Below the pieces are notes generated by a model. The model was not told the origin of the DNA. It ran no database searches and worked only from the letters and a program-made list of their open reading frames with translations. Below, in pieces: positions 11,511 to 64,000 of a DNA stretch of 64,000 nucleotides (positions are counted from its first letter, which is position 1; each line of letters opens with the position of its first letter). Position numbers and translations under genes: made by a program. The DNA lies in NCBI GenBank assembly GCA_964016985.1, contig OZ024823.1, positions 31,316,104-31,380,103 on the forward strand, in the 5' to 3' direction. The DNA comes from Anodontia alba. Lineage: Eukaryota > Mollusca > Bivalvia > Lucinida > Lucinidae.

Positions 11511-12000
11511 GATAGAGGGTTTGTATGAACTTAAGACAACTGATTAAGTAATAGTTTCTAAATTCTTGTATCTTGAAAAATGCTAAACACATGCATTTTG
11601 CATACTGGGTTAGAGTTTAGCCAAGCAAATGTAAGTTGTATTTAGCGTATAATACATATGTATATACTTACGGGTAAAATACACCAAATATACACCAAAT
11701 ATACACCCAACTCAAGATAAATTTATCTGTACAATTGATGTCTGAATATAAATTAGCGCTGATTGTTTAAAATTCTTGTCATGTTTTGTAAAACGACATT
11801 TTTTTTTATGGAATTTTGATGTAACAACTGGGCCTCCATAGAAACGTGCAAGTTTTCGCGAAATGCAATAGTATACATGTCTGCTATACAGTTGCTTTAT
11901 ATACACAGGCGTGTCTAAACGTTCTTCCTATATCGAAATAAATCGCATATCTTTCCGATGCCAGGGTTAGCAAAACTTGAGTACTAGAGTCCGTACTATA

Positions 12001-12185
12001 AGGATAACAGATAAAGGGTAGTATGATATTAAGGCAACTTATTTAGGAAGGATAACACCTGGAGCGTAGTATAATATTAAGACAACTAATTTAATAAGGA
12101 TAATAGATAGAGGGTAGTATGAAATTAAGACAAATGATTTTGTATGGATAATAGATAGGGGTGATATGAAATTAAGACAACTGAT
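12001..12185. repeat. 48-bp minisatellite, right block
   Basis: About four units like those at 9511-9763, for example GGATAATAGATAGAGGGTAG followed by ATGAAATTAAGACAA. Confidence 0.75.
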
Positions 12186-13458
12186 TGTATGATATCTGAT
12201 TTAGTATAGAAGTCCTATGGTAAATTTCTTTTAATAACACATATTTAACTCGATGTATCGGAACACATCACTGGCATCGTTAGAAAATATTTCATTTATC
12301 ATCGTCGCGGGTAGTTTTGTGCATTGCAAAGTATACGTTATCATTCGCTGGTTTACCTACTTAACATTCTTTTGTTTAACTACTTCAACACGGTTAGAAA
12401 TGTCCTAGATACATGCACTTTCCAAAGTTTAACAAACATATCCACAATGCGAGCAAATGTACCTTATGTTATATATAAAAGGTCATATTGTGCGTCCCAC
12501 ACAGAAGTAAGCACATTATTTCATGAAAGTAGTATATATTGATTTATAATAATTACGCTGACCGCCCAAATGTTATGTTATGCAATGGTATCAGTTGCAA
12601 TATATTCTATAGCGTATCTGTTTGTGGCTAACGAAGATGCAGCTCAGGCATTCTGATCTGTATATATCTGTTGCCCACATACGAGTATGCAAAAAGGGAC
12701 ACTTTTCTTATATTGTAATTCGAATGACGTCATAGGATGTCTCTGACGATTTGATGTCTCCAGTTCAAAAGTTAGATATCATTCCTGCGTAAAAAGCCGT
12801 ATGCATTGAAATCTATTACCGTTCAGTGTTTTAAACTTACCAAATATCATTAAAAGAAATGTTTCATGAAGTTAATGGGTACTTCCTGGCCTCGGCATCG
12901 AATGTATGAGTTAAATCACAGAACGTCACCATCAATAGGCCTGCTGGTATGAGTAACCGAATCACAGACTTCACACTTTAATGTTATCTCTTGTTCGCTT
13001 CCGGGCTAAAAAATCATGCGCAACGCACGAAAATGGCCCTTATTTGATTTGCGTTCAACGCGGACACTGATGAGCCTGCGCTTAGATCTGGGGCTTCGCT
13101 GTCCGCTTATTGAATCAGTGGATACTGAAGTATATGTCGACGAACGAAAATGCCCATATTAGACTGCACAGATGCGCACGCTGATCTGGGCCTATGTTGT
13201 CCGCAAAATGCATAAGAGCCCGTTTCATGCGTTGTGCATCCAATAATGGAATATATGTATGCGCTGAAACACCAGAGAACGTTCCTTTGGACATGTGCGG
13301 CGTGCAATGATCCAGAGCCTGTGAATTCCAGCAATTTGATCAGAATATTCACTGTGCGCATTTTGATAACTCAACGATGCAAAGTGTCTTCAAGTTGAGC
13401 AGGAAAACTCTGATTAGATCTCACACTGTGGATTATAATTTTTTAAGCCGTGCCAGGA

Positions 13459-13461
<3 letters not shown>
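12186..13461. other. Intergenic, no gene seen
   Basis: Two weak hairpins of the GCGCAGTCTGATC type occur near 13040-13110 and 13150-13205. No credible exon. Confidence 0.4.

Positions 13462-13501
<40 letters not shown>
13462..13501. repeat. (TG)20 microsatellite
   Basis: Uninterrupted dinucleotide run. Confidence 0.95.
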
Positions 13502-13503
<2 letters not shown>

Positions 13504-14224
13504 GTAGAGATCAATGTAAACTCGAGCGTCTCTTTCCGCAGTTACATTATATAAGGCAGCATAATTTACTGTAAGCGAATAAACCGAAGTAAAGGCTCTC
13601 ATTAGACTTCACAGAAAAGAGGAAGAGAAACTCGAAATTTTATTTTCTTTCAACTGAATTTTCGCAAAGACAACTTTTAAAATATAAATTTGTTTAGTAA
13701 TTTGTAAAATGTGTAGATGAAAATAGGCGCCAGTATCTTCAGTCACTTCTATAGATGTAATATTTAGTAGTTCAACTGTCCACTGATTGAGATGTTTCAA
13801 AAATGAATTTTCTGCAAATTTTCTAAGCCCGTAATTGACATCATCGTGCTCCTTTCATGTACAGCATAGTATGTCGATAGCCAGTTATGTCTTAATGCGT
13901 ACCCTTTCATAGCTAGTCACAGACATATATTCAATCTTAGCTTTAATATTATATCATGATTCAGGCCGTAAGATAAGCAAATTATTCCGTTGTACTTTCT
14001 ATTTTATTTCTTCAAGACATCTGACGTATTAAGATCATTTTAGGACAATTTTAAAAGTTTTATTTTGGCCTTGGACAATCATTGAGATAGACAGGGCGTT
14101 ATGCTTCAACTTAAAATACGCTTAAGTACTTTAGACATTTGTAAAATCTTGATCTGATTACAGCAAAAACTATGAATATTTCAAATTTGAAACATGCCGA
14201 GGAGGTATTTTCATTCTTGTACTT
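13502..14224. other. Intergenic, nothing recognised
   Basis: AT-rich, with no open frame or repeat that I could match elsewhere in the window. Confidence 0.35.
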
Positions 14225-14460
14225 GTTGTTAAATGTTCTGTAGTGTTTCTATTACATTTTTTTAACAATCATGTAAGTTAAAGCTATATTCTGTTTAGTT
14301 TTGGGTAACAGAGTTGCCACGTTTTTGAAAAATGATTGCCAACTCTGCTTGTCATCTGTACTGTTTGCGGCTGATAATTGTATTTGTCTGTCTTTCCCTT
14401 TGGCATTTGGGGCTTGGTGTGTATCTGATTGTATAAGTTCCTGAATTTTGTTTACTTTTA
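14225..14460 (-). repeat. Dispersed repeat, copy 2
   Basis: Reverse complement of 363-650, without the poly-C expansion found there. Confidence 0.6.
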
Positions 14461-15252
14461 ACCCTTTAAAGGGACAAATATTTTCGTTCTTGGCTACTCT
14501 ACCCTGTCATGATCTGCCTATATATACACCCCTGATACCATAGCACCCATCAAATATATATCTAATCGAAACGATTATGAGGTGAGAATAAGGACGTTAA
14601 GTATATGTTTTCTTATTACATGAGTTTTAATAGCAGTGGGGCAAAAAGTTAATAATCTAGAAAGTTCAGTAGTGGCACGGGAGCTTAAATTAGCGATAAA
14701 CATTGCTTTATACATTTTTTTGCATGAAGATTAGGTAACCAATACATAGTTGAAAGCTTGTCTTGCTTTTCTTTAACATTAACAGAAAATTTCAGGGTTG
14801 AATGTTTGCAGTGTGCAAAGACAACTGACTTCTCTTTTTCCGAGAGCTCTTTACAGGCGTTAGTGCCGCTCAGTTCTGTGTCAGTATATTTATATAATGT
14901 TACCGTACAGTAACGACTACGTTGTTTACGGCCTTATCAGCTGGAACCAAAACATACTTCCTAATAGATTTAGGTGGTAATATATTATTCTTTTCTTTTC
15001 TTTTTTTTTTTTTCTTTTTCAATAAGATTTAATACGGTTATCGATAACATTAAAAATGTTTAATTTCCATTCCTTTAAAGTATCAAGCTCAACAGTCTCT
15101 TGTTTACACCATCGATTACCAAAACGTTCAATGCAGAAGCTATTTCTTCTCTACACTAATCAAAATCTATAGTCTGTAGTTTGGGCCCTTAGAAATTATT
15201 TAACATTAATCTACATAGATATTTACCGTTGTGATGTAGGTCGCCTTGATAG

Positions 15253-15289
<37 letters not shown>

Positions 15290-15732
15290 AATTAACCTAA
15301 TTAATAATAATGACAACTGCCTGACTGACATACTTAACAATAAACCTGTTGCACTTAATAGAACACGACCACCGAAATTAGGGCATGGAATTTCATCCGA
15401 ATTCTTGTCATAGGAAGGTTATTCCTACAAAACGTCAAATCCCATATCCTTGGAACTATTAAAACAAATATTGCCAATCTAATTACATGTATTATTTGCC
15501 AAACTTTATTTTGAAAACTTAAACAATGTATGTATGTATGTATGTATGCGTGTGTACGTGCGTGCGTGCGTATGTGTGTGTGCTCAAATATCTTCTCTGA
15601 AACCATTTGGCCAACTCAAGCCAAATTTAACCAGGAACCTCCATGGGACGGGGAAGAAAGTTTATTTAAACGGTCCAGGTCATTTGTTGCTCTTTATTTA
15701 TATTGTCAACCTCCGGAGGAAAGGGGAAGTTT

Positions 15733-15768
<36 letters not shown>

Positions 15769-16561
15769 CGGGGCTTTTAGCAGGGTTTACCATACATGTG
15801 TCCCTGTAGTGCCCGGCGTTTAGCAGGGCTTTAAAATTGAAAAAAAAAATGTTAAAAGCCCCGCTATTTCCCGGCCCGGAACTACTGCAAGGAGCCGGAA
15901 CTACAAACGACTGGTGCATTTACATAACTATAAATGTCCGGTGCATTACATGGAAAGATAGAAACTCAACTGATCTGTGGTTTAGGATGAGACTGTGAGA
16001 AGCTTCTAATTGTTTCAAAGCAGTATCATGAACAGGTATGCATGTACTTGTTTTATGAGTGCTCAGAACTGCAAAAGTTCTTCTTCGTTATGTTTGATTT
16101 TATATGTGGAAATGGAAACTTATATCAATGTTCGTTTCATTTTAACACACATTCCTTAATGTCTTTATTTTGCGATCTCAGGCGAACCTTGCACCATTTA
16201 AGGAATTTTAGGGGAATGAACCTGCTTTTAGGAGTGGCATCTCTGTCAAAAGTTGTTTCTGTTTTGTTTCCATCCTATAAAAGATCTACTCTAACAGGAA
16301 AGAACTTGCTCACGTTGGAGTAGAGTTCTCTTCAGAAGGGAATGATTGTGCGGAGAAACAAATAGGAAGTCATAAAATGGCCGAGCAACCTACCACATAA
16401 ACCAAGCCAATTTAACTCAATTTACATATTTCGTCTCAAAGAAAGGACCACTTATGTAAAATGCCCTATTCTAAATTTGTTACTAACTGAACAGGATGAT
16501 TGATCTGGTGCTCCCTCTCCCCCGCGTCCCATTCTACGCCATTACCACACATAGTTCAAAA
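14461..16561. other. Intergenic region upstream of the transporter gene
   Basis: Holds a poly-T run at 15255-15286, TATG/CGTG repeats at 15527-15575 and a (GA) run at about 15735-15763. The open frames over these are repeat translations. No credible exon is visible; any 5' untranslated exon of the transporter could lie here but cannot be recognised. Confidence 0.4.
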
Positions 16562-16668
16562 CCCAGCTAGCATTCTACGTAAATCTACATCGGGCCGTCA
16601 TCGGCCCGTCAGCTACCCTGACGGGCCGATGACGGCCCGATATAGATTTACGTAGAATGCTGACTGGG
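16562..16668. repeat. 107-bp GC-rich palindrome, copy 1
   Basis: Near-perfect inverted repeat. CCCAGCTAGCATTCTACGTA at the left is answered by TACGTAGAATGCTGACTGGG at the right, and the central arms CGGCCCGTCAG / CTGACGGGCCG flank CTACC. It lies about 150 bp before the transporter start codon, so it may fall in its promoter or leader. Confidence 0.9.
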
Positions 16669-16819
16669 AATATAGTATGATTTGCTTTTATAATTTTTGT
16701 TCACGACCTTGTACCAGCGTAAGTCACCGACGTTACGCAACGTTGAAGACAGAATTATAGCTATACAAATGTAATATACTTGAAAGCGTCAATTAACAAG
16801 TGATCCTTACACCGTCAGT

Positions 16820-57475
<40,656 letters not shown>

Positions 57476-58172
57476 GAATATATGTTGAAACGTCTGTGAA
57501 ATGCGATCCGCTATGCCCCACCCCACTACCTCTATGATAAAACAGAGGGTTATATAGGGGTCTTTATATTGCAGTTTATAAAACAGCTTTTCAATTTGTA
57601 TTTTACTTTCTGTTACATAAGTATGTCGTAATAACCAAAATCGCTTTCATTTCACATATAGTCGCTTTTCTTTTCTAATGTATACACATGTCCCGTAGTA
57701 GAAAAGATAGCGTATGTTAAACTTTGACTTCAGGAAGGTAGAAACTTTGACCAGTGACCTCTGCTGACCGTATATATATAACGGTATATGACCCTTAAAA
57801 ACATGCCGGTTCGTAATCAAGAAATTGCAGAGATAACACAGATTCTGATACTAATGGTCTGTATCAAATTGCTCTTTCAGTCTGAGATTTGCTTGAAAGT
57901 CGCATCGGATTGTAATGGATTAATTCAAAAAAAGGGCATATACTAAAACCTGGAGTGGAGTCAGGCTTTGGTGTGGACTTTTTGGAGTGACGTTTTGGAG
58001 TGGGCTTTTGGAGTGAACTTAGTTGAGCCTGGCTCAAGGGTAAGACCTGCATATGGTCAGGACCTCCAAACTGTACATCAACTAACAACAGCTGACCAGT
58101 CATGAACTTTATCACTGCTGATAAAGAAGGCCCTTGAGACAGGGTATCAAGAAATCTGTGTAACTGCCATAT
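57476..58172. other. Transporter 3' flank
   Basis: 3' untranslated region presumably starts here; a short GGAGTGGAGTC / TTTTGGAGTG repeat near 57950-58015. Nothing else recognised. Confidence 0.4.
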
Positions 58173-58450
58173 CATCATGAAAACACGCCTATATAATTTT
58201 GACCCCCTTAAACCCCACTTTTATATAGTAAAACTGGGGTTTACAGGGGTATACATTATTTTCTTATTTCTGCTCAAAAACATAGATTGTGGGTACTCGT
58301 TAGAACCGCCTCGGCGAGGCGGTTCTAACGAGTACCCACAATTTATGTTTTGAGCAAATATATGAAAAAATATCAGAATTTTTGTCTGAAAACTTTCAGG
58401 TTTTGGTGGTGAAATTATCAATCTATTTGAATAGGCGTGTTTTCGTAATG
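58173..58450 (-). mobile_element. Family A MITE, copy 17
   Basis: Very close to the inferred consensus; palindrome CCGCCTCGGCGAGGCGG perfect. Confidence 0.92.
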
Positions 58451-59327
58451 TACTGCACTAAAAGTTGATTAGGAATGATGTGATCATGTTCTAACTTTTT
58501 ATAGCCTATCAATGTTATTTCGGATAGGTTGGGAATATGATAAAATGTTGTTCAGATGATAAAAATCCTGTTCAGATGAACACTGTACAAAAATTCTAGC
58601 CCATGGGAATTTAACATCTGGCCCCTCCACCGCACAAACACAACTCTGTCGAGTAGACTCCGATATTTCAATTATTTGGGTAGGTCCTTTTCCAACAAAA
58701 GGGGTTTCTGGTTAGTTTTTATTATGACTATGTTTTTTTTTTTTTTATTTTAGAGATTCCTGTATTTAATGCAAACCGACGCCACAAATAACATCGTCTG
58801 TTCTGGGTCCACACTGCTTGCCAATGTTAAGGCTAGCAGGAACATAATTCTAAAAGGTAGGGAATTAGCCTATAACCCATGTCCGCTGTCACGATTCCAA
58901 ATATCTAATATTGTACAAGTACAAGCTTTCACAAAAAAAACTTGATCTACGCTTCTCAATAACCGGCCACAACAGGGTAGCCAGCGGTCATTCATATTCA
59001 ACTTGGATAAAATGCCAGGTGGGGTCATCTCTCTGTACTAGGTCTTTAAGCACTCATGCAAGGTTGTAAAAACTGGGCTGGGCTATTTGTGCTGGGCTCG
59101 ATTTTGGCCTGAGCTCCATTCTGGGCTGGGCTCGATTGACAAGAGGATTATTTCAGGTCAAAAAGGTTAGTGGCCAAGTATGTCACTTCAGTGCCAGATG
59201 CCATTAAACCAGATGCAATGCTTGCTGTATTAAGACTTGCTCCAGTGGAGAGAATTTGAATGAAATGTCAAGTCCTGTTTTCTAAGAAAATCAAATATCA
59301 GTTAAAGTTACATTATCATATTTTACC
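58451..59327. repeat. Intergenic with a decayed hairpin MITE
   Basis: 58660-58830 resembles the 23158 element (AGGTCCTTTTCCAACAAAAGG, GGGTCCACACTGCTTGCC) but its inner hairpin is mostly lost. A GGGCTGGGCT-rich patch at 59067-59135. Confidence 0.45.
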
Positions 59328-59571
59328 CATTACGAAAACACACCTATTTAAATATATAGAAAATTTCACCTCCAAAAACTGAAAATTTTCAGACAAAAAA
59401 CTGATATTTTTCACATTTCTGCTCAAAACATAAATTGTGGGTACTCGTTAGAACCACCTATGTTTTTGAGCAGAAATAAGAAAAATAATGTATACCCCTG
59501 TAAACCCCAGTTTTACTATATAAAAGTGGGGTTTAAGGGGGTCAAAATTACATAGGTATGTTTTCGTGATG
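59328..59571 (+). mobile_element. Family A MITE, copy 18, centre deleted
   Basis: One arm and the tip of the palindrome are missing (GAACCACCTATGTTTTTGAG); ends intact. Confidence 0.88.
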
Positions 59572-59689
59572 CTAAATATTCAGATAGTCAGGCCTAAGCA
59601 TTCATTGTAGACCAAGCCATGATACCGCACACCACTGTCATTCATGAAGCACCTTTTTTAGACCTATCAACAAGCGCTAAAATGGACGT

Positions 59690-59885
59690 TCAAATTTAGA
59701 AAGGATTAATCATTAATGCTTGTGATAGCACTCTGGTATTTCCCAGAAAACAGGTTTGACATTTCATACAAATTGTCTCCAATGCAGACAATTTGAATGA
59801 AATGCCAAATCCTGTTATCTGGGCAAATTAAATAAATATCATTAATTTTTCTACTGCTGAATTTGCCCAAAGAATGGTAAAGGTT
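59690..59885. repeat. Fold-back repeat of the CAGACGACRTTTT family, copy 4
   Basis: TTTGACATTTCATACAAATTG / CAATTTGAATGAAATGCCAAA around TCTCCAATGCAGA. Confidence 0.6.
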
Positions 59886-60295
59886 AACCCCTAGCATACT
59901 GGGTAAATCTTTTAGCTGAGGACAATTGAAATATATTTTTATTATTTTTCATAGAAAACAGTCTATGACAATTTATACAAATGTCTTCAGTGGAGACAAT
60001 TTATATAAACAGGTTCTGACATTTCATGCAAATGTCTCTTCCACCTTCTGGCACTGGCAAACTCACAATAAGTCTGTAAATCACTGTTAACCAGGATAAG
60101 TCTGCACAACTTAATACTCAAAAATGTCGAAATAGAAATCCTTTTTTTGCACACAAATTCATTTTTGCAGATAAAATTCACACAGATAAAAATTAATGCC
60201 CGTTTATATAGCATTTATTTTCTATGCATTTGACAAACTACTTTAATTAGACTGAATAAAACACTTGGAGGAACAGGATTGCACTGCATCCTATT

Positions 60296-60440
60296 TTAGT
60301 CAGCATTAACTTTTGACACCACCTCCCATGGGATATCCGGTTGGAAGTAGCGCATTAAGATATCAACATCACTGACCTGCAGGTTTCGTGCAATGACCTG
60401 ACCCTGGGTGTTCACCCTAATTAAATTTCCGCTTACATGC
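60296..60440 (-). CDS. Possible orphan terminal exon, unrecognised protein
   Basis: On the minus strand a frame open for about 47 codons ends at TAA (60296-60298). It reads HVSGNLIRVNTQGQVIARN, LQVSDVDILMRYFQPDIPWE, VVSKVNAD: mixed composition with PDIPWE-type text, more like a real protein C-terminus than neighbouring noise. Candidate acceptors near 60405-60420 are not pyrimidine-rich, and no upstream exon was found inside the window. I do not recognise the family. If real, it is the end of a gene convergent with the transporter. Confidence 0.33.
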
Positions 60441-60610
60441 TCCTAGTACTGTTGGAACCCAGCCCAAAATTGAGCCCAGATTTGAGCCCAACCCAATGAA
60501 CTAAGCCCAGGATTTACAGATAACCCTCATGCAATATTTACATTAGACAGGAGATGGTAGCTAGATTAGCAATCAACATTTATTAGCATCAAATTACCCA
60601 AACAAAATCA

Positions 60611-60854
60611 GGGCCAAGTTGTTCAAAGCGTCGTTAGCTTTACGAGCTCGTTAAGGGTCATTTCGTTAACTGCTTTAGCGGATTCAATATACAATATTCT
60701 GATATTTTTTGCTGAAAAAATGTGAGTAGCTTTTGCACTGCAAAAGCTACTCACATTTTTTCAGCAAAAAATTTCAGCATATTTGCGTATCACTCGATGT
60801 AAATTTTAACGAACCGTTAAGTAACGACATCGTTAACTTTGAACAACTGGGTCC
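60611..60854. mobile_element. Fold-back MITE, GGGCC(C)AGTTRTTC ends, copy 2
   Basis: GGGCCAAGTTGTTCAAAG at the left, TTTGAACAACTGGGTCC at the right; centre GCTGAAAAAATGTGAGTAGC answered by GCTACTCACATTTTTTCAGC, almost perfect. Confidence 0.85.
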
Positions 60855-61094
60855 AGATAAATAATCAGCCAGCATCAAATCAGTTTATGTAACTGTATTT
60901 CAATGACCTGTTGGCTTATTAACAGCTCCTAAACCAGATTTCTTCCAGTATTATTCTTCTACAGGATCAGTACCTTTAACTTACAACTTCTTTAAGGATA
61001 TTTTCACATTTAGGACCTGTTTGGTTGAAATCACTGTAGTTTAACCATTAACACTCTCTAGGCCACATGACAAACTGTTACAATTTTTCTCATT

Positions 61095-61245
61095 TTTCCC
61101 ATTAAACATATTCTGACATTTAATGTCAGAAACCTGTGTTCTGGCAAAAAAAAAAATAAAAATAAATAAATAAATAAATAAAAAAAAAATTAAAAAAAAA
61201 GTTTCAAAATGTGGTCTGCTGAAATCTTTATCCAGAGTGCTTTAG
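61095..61245. repeat. Fold-back repeat family copy 5 with AAAT microsatellite
   Basis: CTGACATTTAATGTCAGAAACC then an A-rich (AAAT)n run to 61200 and TGTGGTCTGCTGAAATC. Confidence 0.5.
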
Positions 61246-61659
61246 CATTAAAATGCAGAAATATACTTCTTGGCCATTTTTTGTAACAGTGGACCAGTGT
61301 AGTAAAGATTACCTTATAATTACTAATGTAATTGCAACTCGCACTAAACCATCAAAACTGTATATACGTATCTATAGCATAGACACATACCACAAAAATC
61401 AGAGTGGGTGGTTGGAATCTGATAAACATTGCGTCAAACTTTTTAAGACAGACATAATATCAGAATTATGAATAAAAAGGCACTTAGTAAACGTAATATG
61501 AATCAGTTCGACCGCAACAGGAAAAAGTTGTAATGGGCATAATATTTTAATTTGCTCATCCACGGATGGATGACTTCGAAAAACTTAGAAAAGGGCGAGT
61601 GTGGTGTTATTTTTGCAAGTCCAAAATCACTTCTGGCTGATCATTATCATCTATCTCTA

Positions 61660-61752
61660 CCCAGTGAACACACAACGTCACAACAACGTTGTTACAACGT
61701 CGCTGCAACGTCATTGTAACGACGTTGTGGCGACGTTTTGTGTTTGCTAGGT
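61660..61752. repeat. CAACGT/ACGTTG palindrome, copy 3
   Basis: CCCAGTGAACACACAACGTC at the left, GACGTTTTGTGTTTGCTAGG at the right. Its right half starts the triplicated unit below. Confidence 0.82.
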
Positions 61753-61906
61753 ATTGACTAAACTCTCAATAAAACAAGGCAACGACGTTGTGGCGACGTT
61801 TTGTGTTTGCTAGGTATTGACTAAACTCTCAATAAAACAAGGCAACGACGTTGTGGCGACGTTTTGTGTTTGCTAGGTATTGACTAAACTCTCAATAAAA
61901 CAAGGC
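61718..61906 (+). repeat. 63-bp unit in three exact tandem copies
   Basis: AACGACGTTGTGGCGACGTT begins at 61718, 61781 and 61844. The unit joins half of the palindrome to its flanking sequence (TATTGACTAAACTCTCAATA), so the flank was amplified together with one arm. Confidence 0.93.
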
Positions 61907-62764
61907 ACTGAATACCATCTCCGTTGATGAAGCACATTGCATAAAACATTGTTTCTTGTATCAATCTCCTGTATTCATATATTAAGTTATAGCATGCTAA
62001 AAGATGTCTCTAATCAGGGTGTTTGCTGTATGTTTTAGTATTCTACAGTTCCAATGTGCACGAAAGGTACCGATAAGAAATCAGACAGCACATTCGCAAA
62101 TGGAAGGTTTAGATCAGACATGCATGCACATACTTATCTTGGTTTTCAGTGTCCTTACATACCCTGCTGTCTGCACTGTGTAAAATCTTGAGAAAAAATA
62201 TTTTGTACTTACATGGGATAGTCTTCTTATCAAATTTAATAATTTATTACCATTTTGTGTCAAATATAAATCAAAATTAATTTCATGGAATTTTTTATTG
62301 CTACGAGTACCATATGATTCTGCAGAACAAATATTGCAAACTCCTTATACCACACATAGTAACCAAGACCCCAAACTGCATACACGTTGGTGCAGTCAGA
62401 CGAAAGCCATACACTGCCTACTTATAGAATCAATATTATTGCACAAAATATCGCAGAGAAGGCCCTGGTAAGACTGCACGGATGCACATGCTGATCTTGA
62501 CCTTCGCTGTATGCAGGTGCCGCAGGATACCTCATCTGATCAGGGTCTACATTGTCGCAATTTGGGTACTACTGTTAAGTTACATTTGTTCTAAAATTAG
62601 AAAATTTAAAATCTGTAAAAACTACCACATTTACACAAAATTAGGGATATGTCAACTCCTTACCATACTTATTCTTAATGGATGAGTCCATTTTAATATC
62701 TGTATCTAAAAGTGTAATATATTAGATGGGTGTTAAACAGTGTTGGCCCTAATCAGACCCATAT
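61907..62764. other. Intergenic
   Basis: A weak hairpin at 62461-62510 (GGCCCTGGTAAGACTGC / TGATCTTGACCTTCGC). No exon recognised. Confidence 0.4.
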
Positions 62765-63042
62765 CATCTCGAAAACATACCTATATAATTTTGATCCCCT
62801 TAAACCCCACTTTTGTATAGTGAAACTGGGGTTTACAGGGGTATTCATTATTTTTCTTATTTCTGCTCAAAACCATAGATTTTGGAACTCGTTAGAACCG
62901 CCTCGTCGAGGCGGTTCTAACGAGTACCCATAATCTATGTTTTGAGCAGAAATATGAAAAAATTCAGAGTTTTTTATCTGAAAATTTTCAATTTTTGGTG
63001 GTAAAATTTTCAGTGTATTTGAATAGGCGTGTTTTCTTAATG
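62765..63042 (-). mobile_element. Family A MITE, copy 19
   Basis: Ends CATCTCGAAAACATACC and GGCGTGTTTTCTTAATG; palindrome intact (CCGCCTCGTCGAGGCGG). Confidence 0.9.
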
Positions 63043-63318
63043 TTATGTGTTGGCTGATCTGGACTTGGTGTTGATGGCCTAGTCAACACTATTGTCACTT
63101 CACCTAACACTTTTACTAGGCCGGCTTAGCCCTCTAAGCGGTTACCAGTACTTGTGTATAATCTGGGTCTGTATAGTTTGCTGACCTATCTGTCTGACTA
63201 TTTAATTAAAGTGAATATGAAAAGATTGCTTCATGTGGGAACAACCAACACAAAACAAACTGCATGACTATGTAATGTGCTCAGGGCTTTTCCTCTTCAA
63301 TATTTAGAGGGCAGAAAG

Positions 63319-63605
63319 CATTACAAAAACATGCCTATTCAAATATATAGAAAATTTCACCTCCAAAAACTGAAAATTTTCAGATAAAAAAAGAAAAACT
63401 CTGATTTTTTTTATATTTCTGCTCAAAATATAGATTGTGGGTACTAGTTAGAACCGCATCGGCGAGGCGGTTCTAACGAGTACCCACAATCTATGTTTTT
63501 CAGCAGAAAAATATGAAAACTAATGTCTACCCTGTAAACCCCAGTTTTACTATTCAAAAGTGGGGTTTCATGGGGTCAATATTATATAGGCATGTTTTCG
63601 TAATG
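63319..63605 (+). mobile_element. Family A MITE, copy 20
   Basis: Inverted relative to copy 19, 276 bp away, slightly longer through an A-rich insertion. Confidence 0.9.
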
Positions 63606-63661
63606 GTGCGTGTAAACAGAAATACGCGCAGGATATAACTGGGTTTGTTTTATTTTTATGT

Positions 63662-64000
63662 ATTTCTGTATTAAGAGTAGCATCGGGACCCAGGGAGAAG
63701 TTGGTTAGCTGTAAAAGTGCTTTAAACCCCCTCCCCCCCCCCCCCCAGCCCCCGGTGGTTTACTCTACTGACTGTTCTAAAGCGATGGTCCCGATGTCTT
63801 ACTCTTTGGTGCTTAGTAGTTTATTCTGCGAGGCGATTTGTTGTATGTCTTACCTTGTGCCATTTTGTTCTTGTGTTTTTCTGTCCTTTTAGCATTGCGA
63901 TTACCTCGCTTGGGGAAAAGAGAGCTAATCTTCGTGCTTTTCGTGTGTTTGATCGATTTGTGCTTGTTTGGATTTGTCGGTTTCCTCTTCCTCTTGATGT
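63662..64000 (+). repeat. RT-element tail, copy running off the window
   Basis: Matches 8598-8945 at roughly 85-90% by eye, with a C-run at about 63730-63747 where the other copy has CCCCCGGG. Begins 57 bp after family A copy 20. Confidence 0.8.

Overview
The window is animal nuclear DNA, most likely from a marine mollusc and probably a bivalve. The evidence is split, intron-rich genes with GT/AG junctions, an H-type lectin terminal exon, an SLC22-type transporter spread over about 40 kb, a very dense load of short fold-back and inverted-repeat elements, tRNA-derived SINEs, long (TA)n/(GT)n microsatellites, and mariner and Penelope-like relics. No prokaryotic or viral gene organisation is seen. 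The species assignment is inference.

Layout. 0-5.5 kb: the 3' end of an H-type lectin gene (+), two exons at 1981-2022 and 4941-5209, with a dead mariner relic upstream. 6.6-12.2 kb: retroelement debris, comprising the C-terminal part of a Penelope-like/Neptune-type reverse transcriptase on + with an apparently exact 381-bp tandem duplication, and a broken RT on - lying between pieces of a 48-bp minisatellite. 16.8-57.5 kb: one complete SLC22-like transporter gene (+). Ten coding exons join in phase to a 576-codon protein ending at 57475. Its introns hold most of the repeats. Within intron 9, on the opposite strand, sits an apparently intronless 2-oxoglutarate/Fe(II) dioxygenase gene (50760-51698). 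Intron 6 may hold a C2H2 zinc-finger terminal exon (-) and a promoter-like patch with a small basic exon (+). 57.5-64 kb: intergenic, with repeats, a possible orphan terminal exon (-) near 60.3 kb, and a second copy of the RT-element tail at the right edge.

The repeats are the most striking content. A ~278-bp element, called family A here, occurs twenty times between 17.1 and 63.6 kb in both orientations. It has ~20-bp terminal inverted repeats (CATYACGAAAACAYRCCTAT) and a ~68-bp central palindrome. Two copies start exactly 6 nt after the exon 3 and exon 4 boundaries, so the family boundary follows immediately on the 5' splice-site hexamer. Exons 3 and 4 are each bracketed by inverted copies. 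A second family is a 107-bp GC-rich palindrome in three copies, one ending 17 nt before exon 9. Other families (TTAACCC-ended hairpins, CAACGT/ACGTTG palindromes, GTTCGA-ended and CTCGA-ended MITEs) also end at or near splice acceptors. How the genes relate: the lectin, transporter and dioxygenase show no evident shared pathway. The shared theme is gene structure shaped by fold-back elements. All coordinates and joins were read by eye; no database search or alignment was run.
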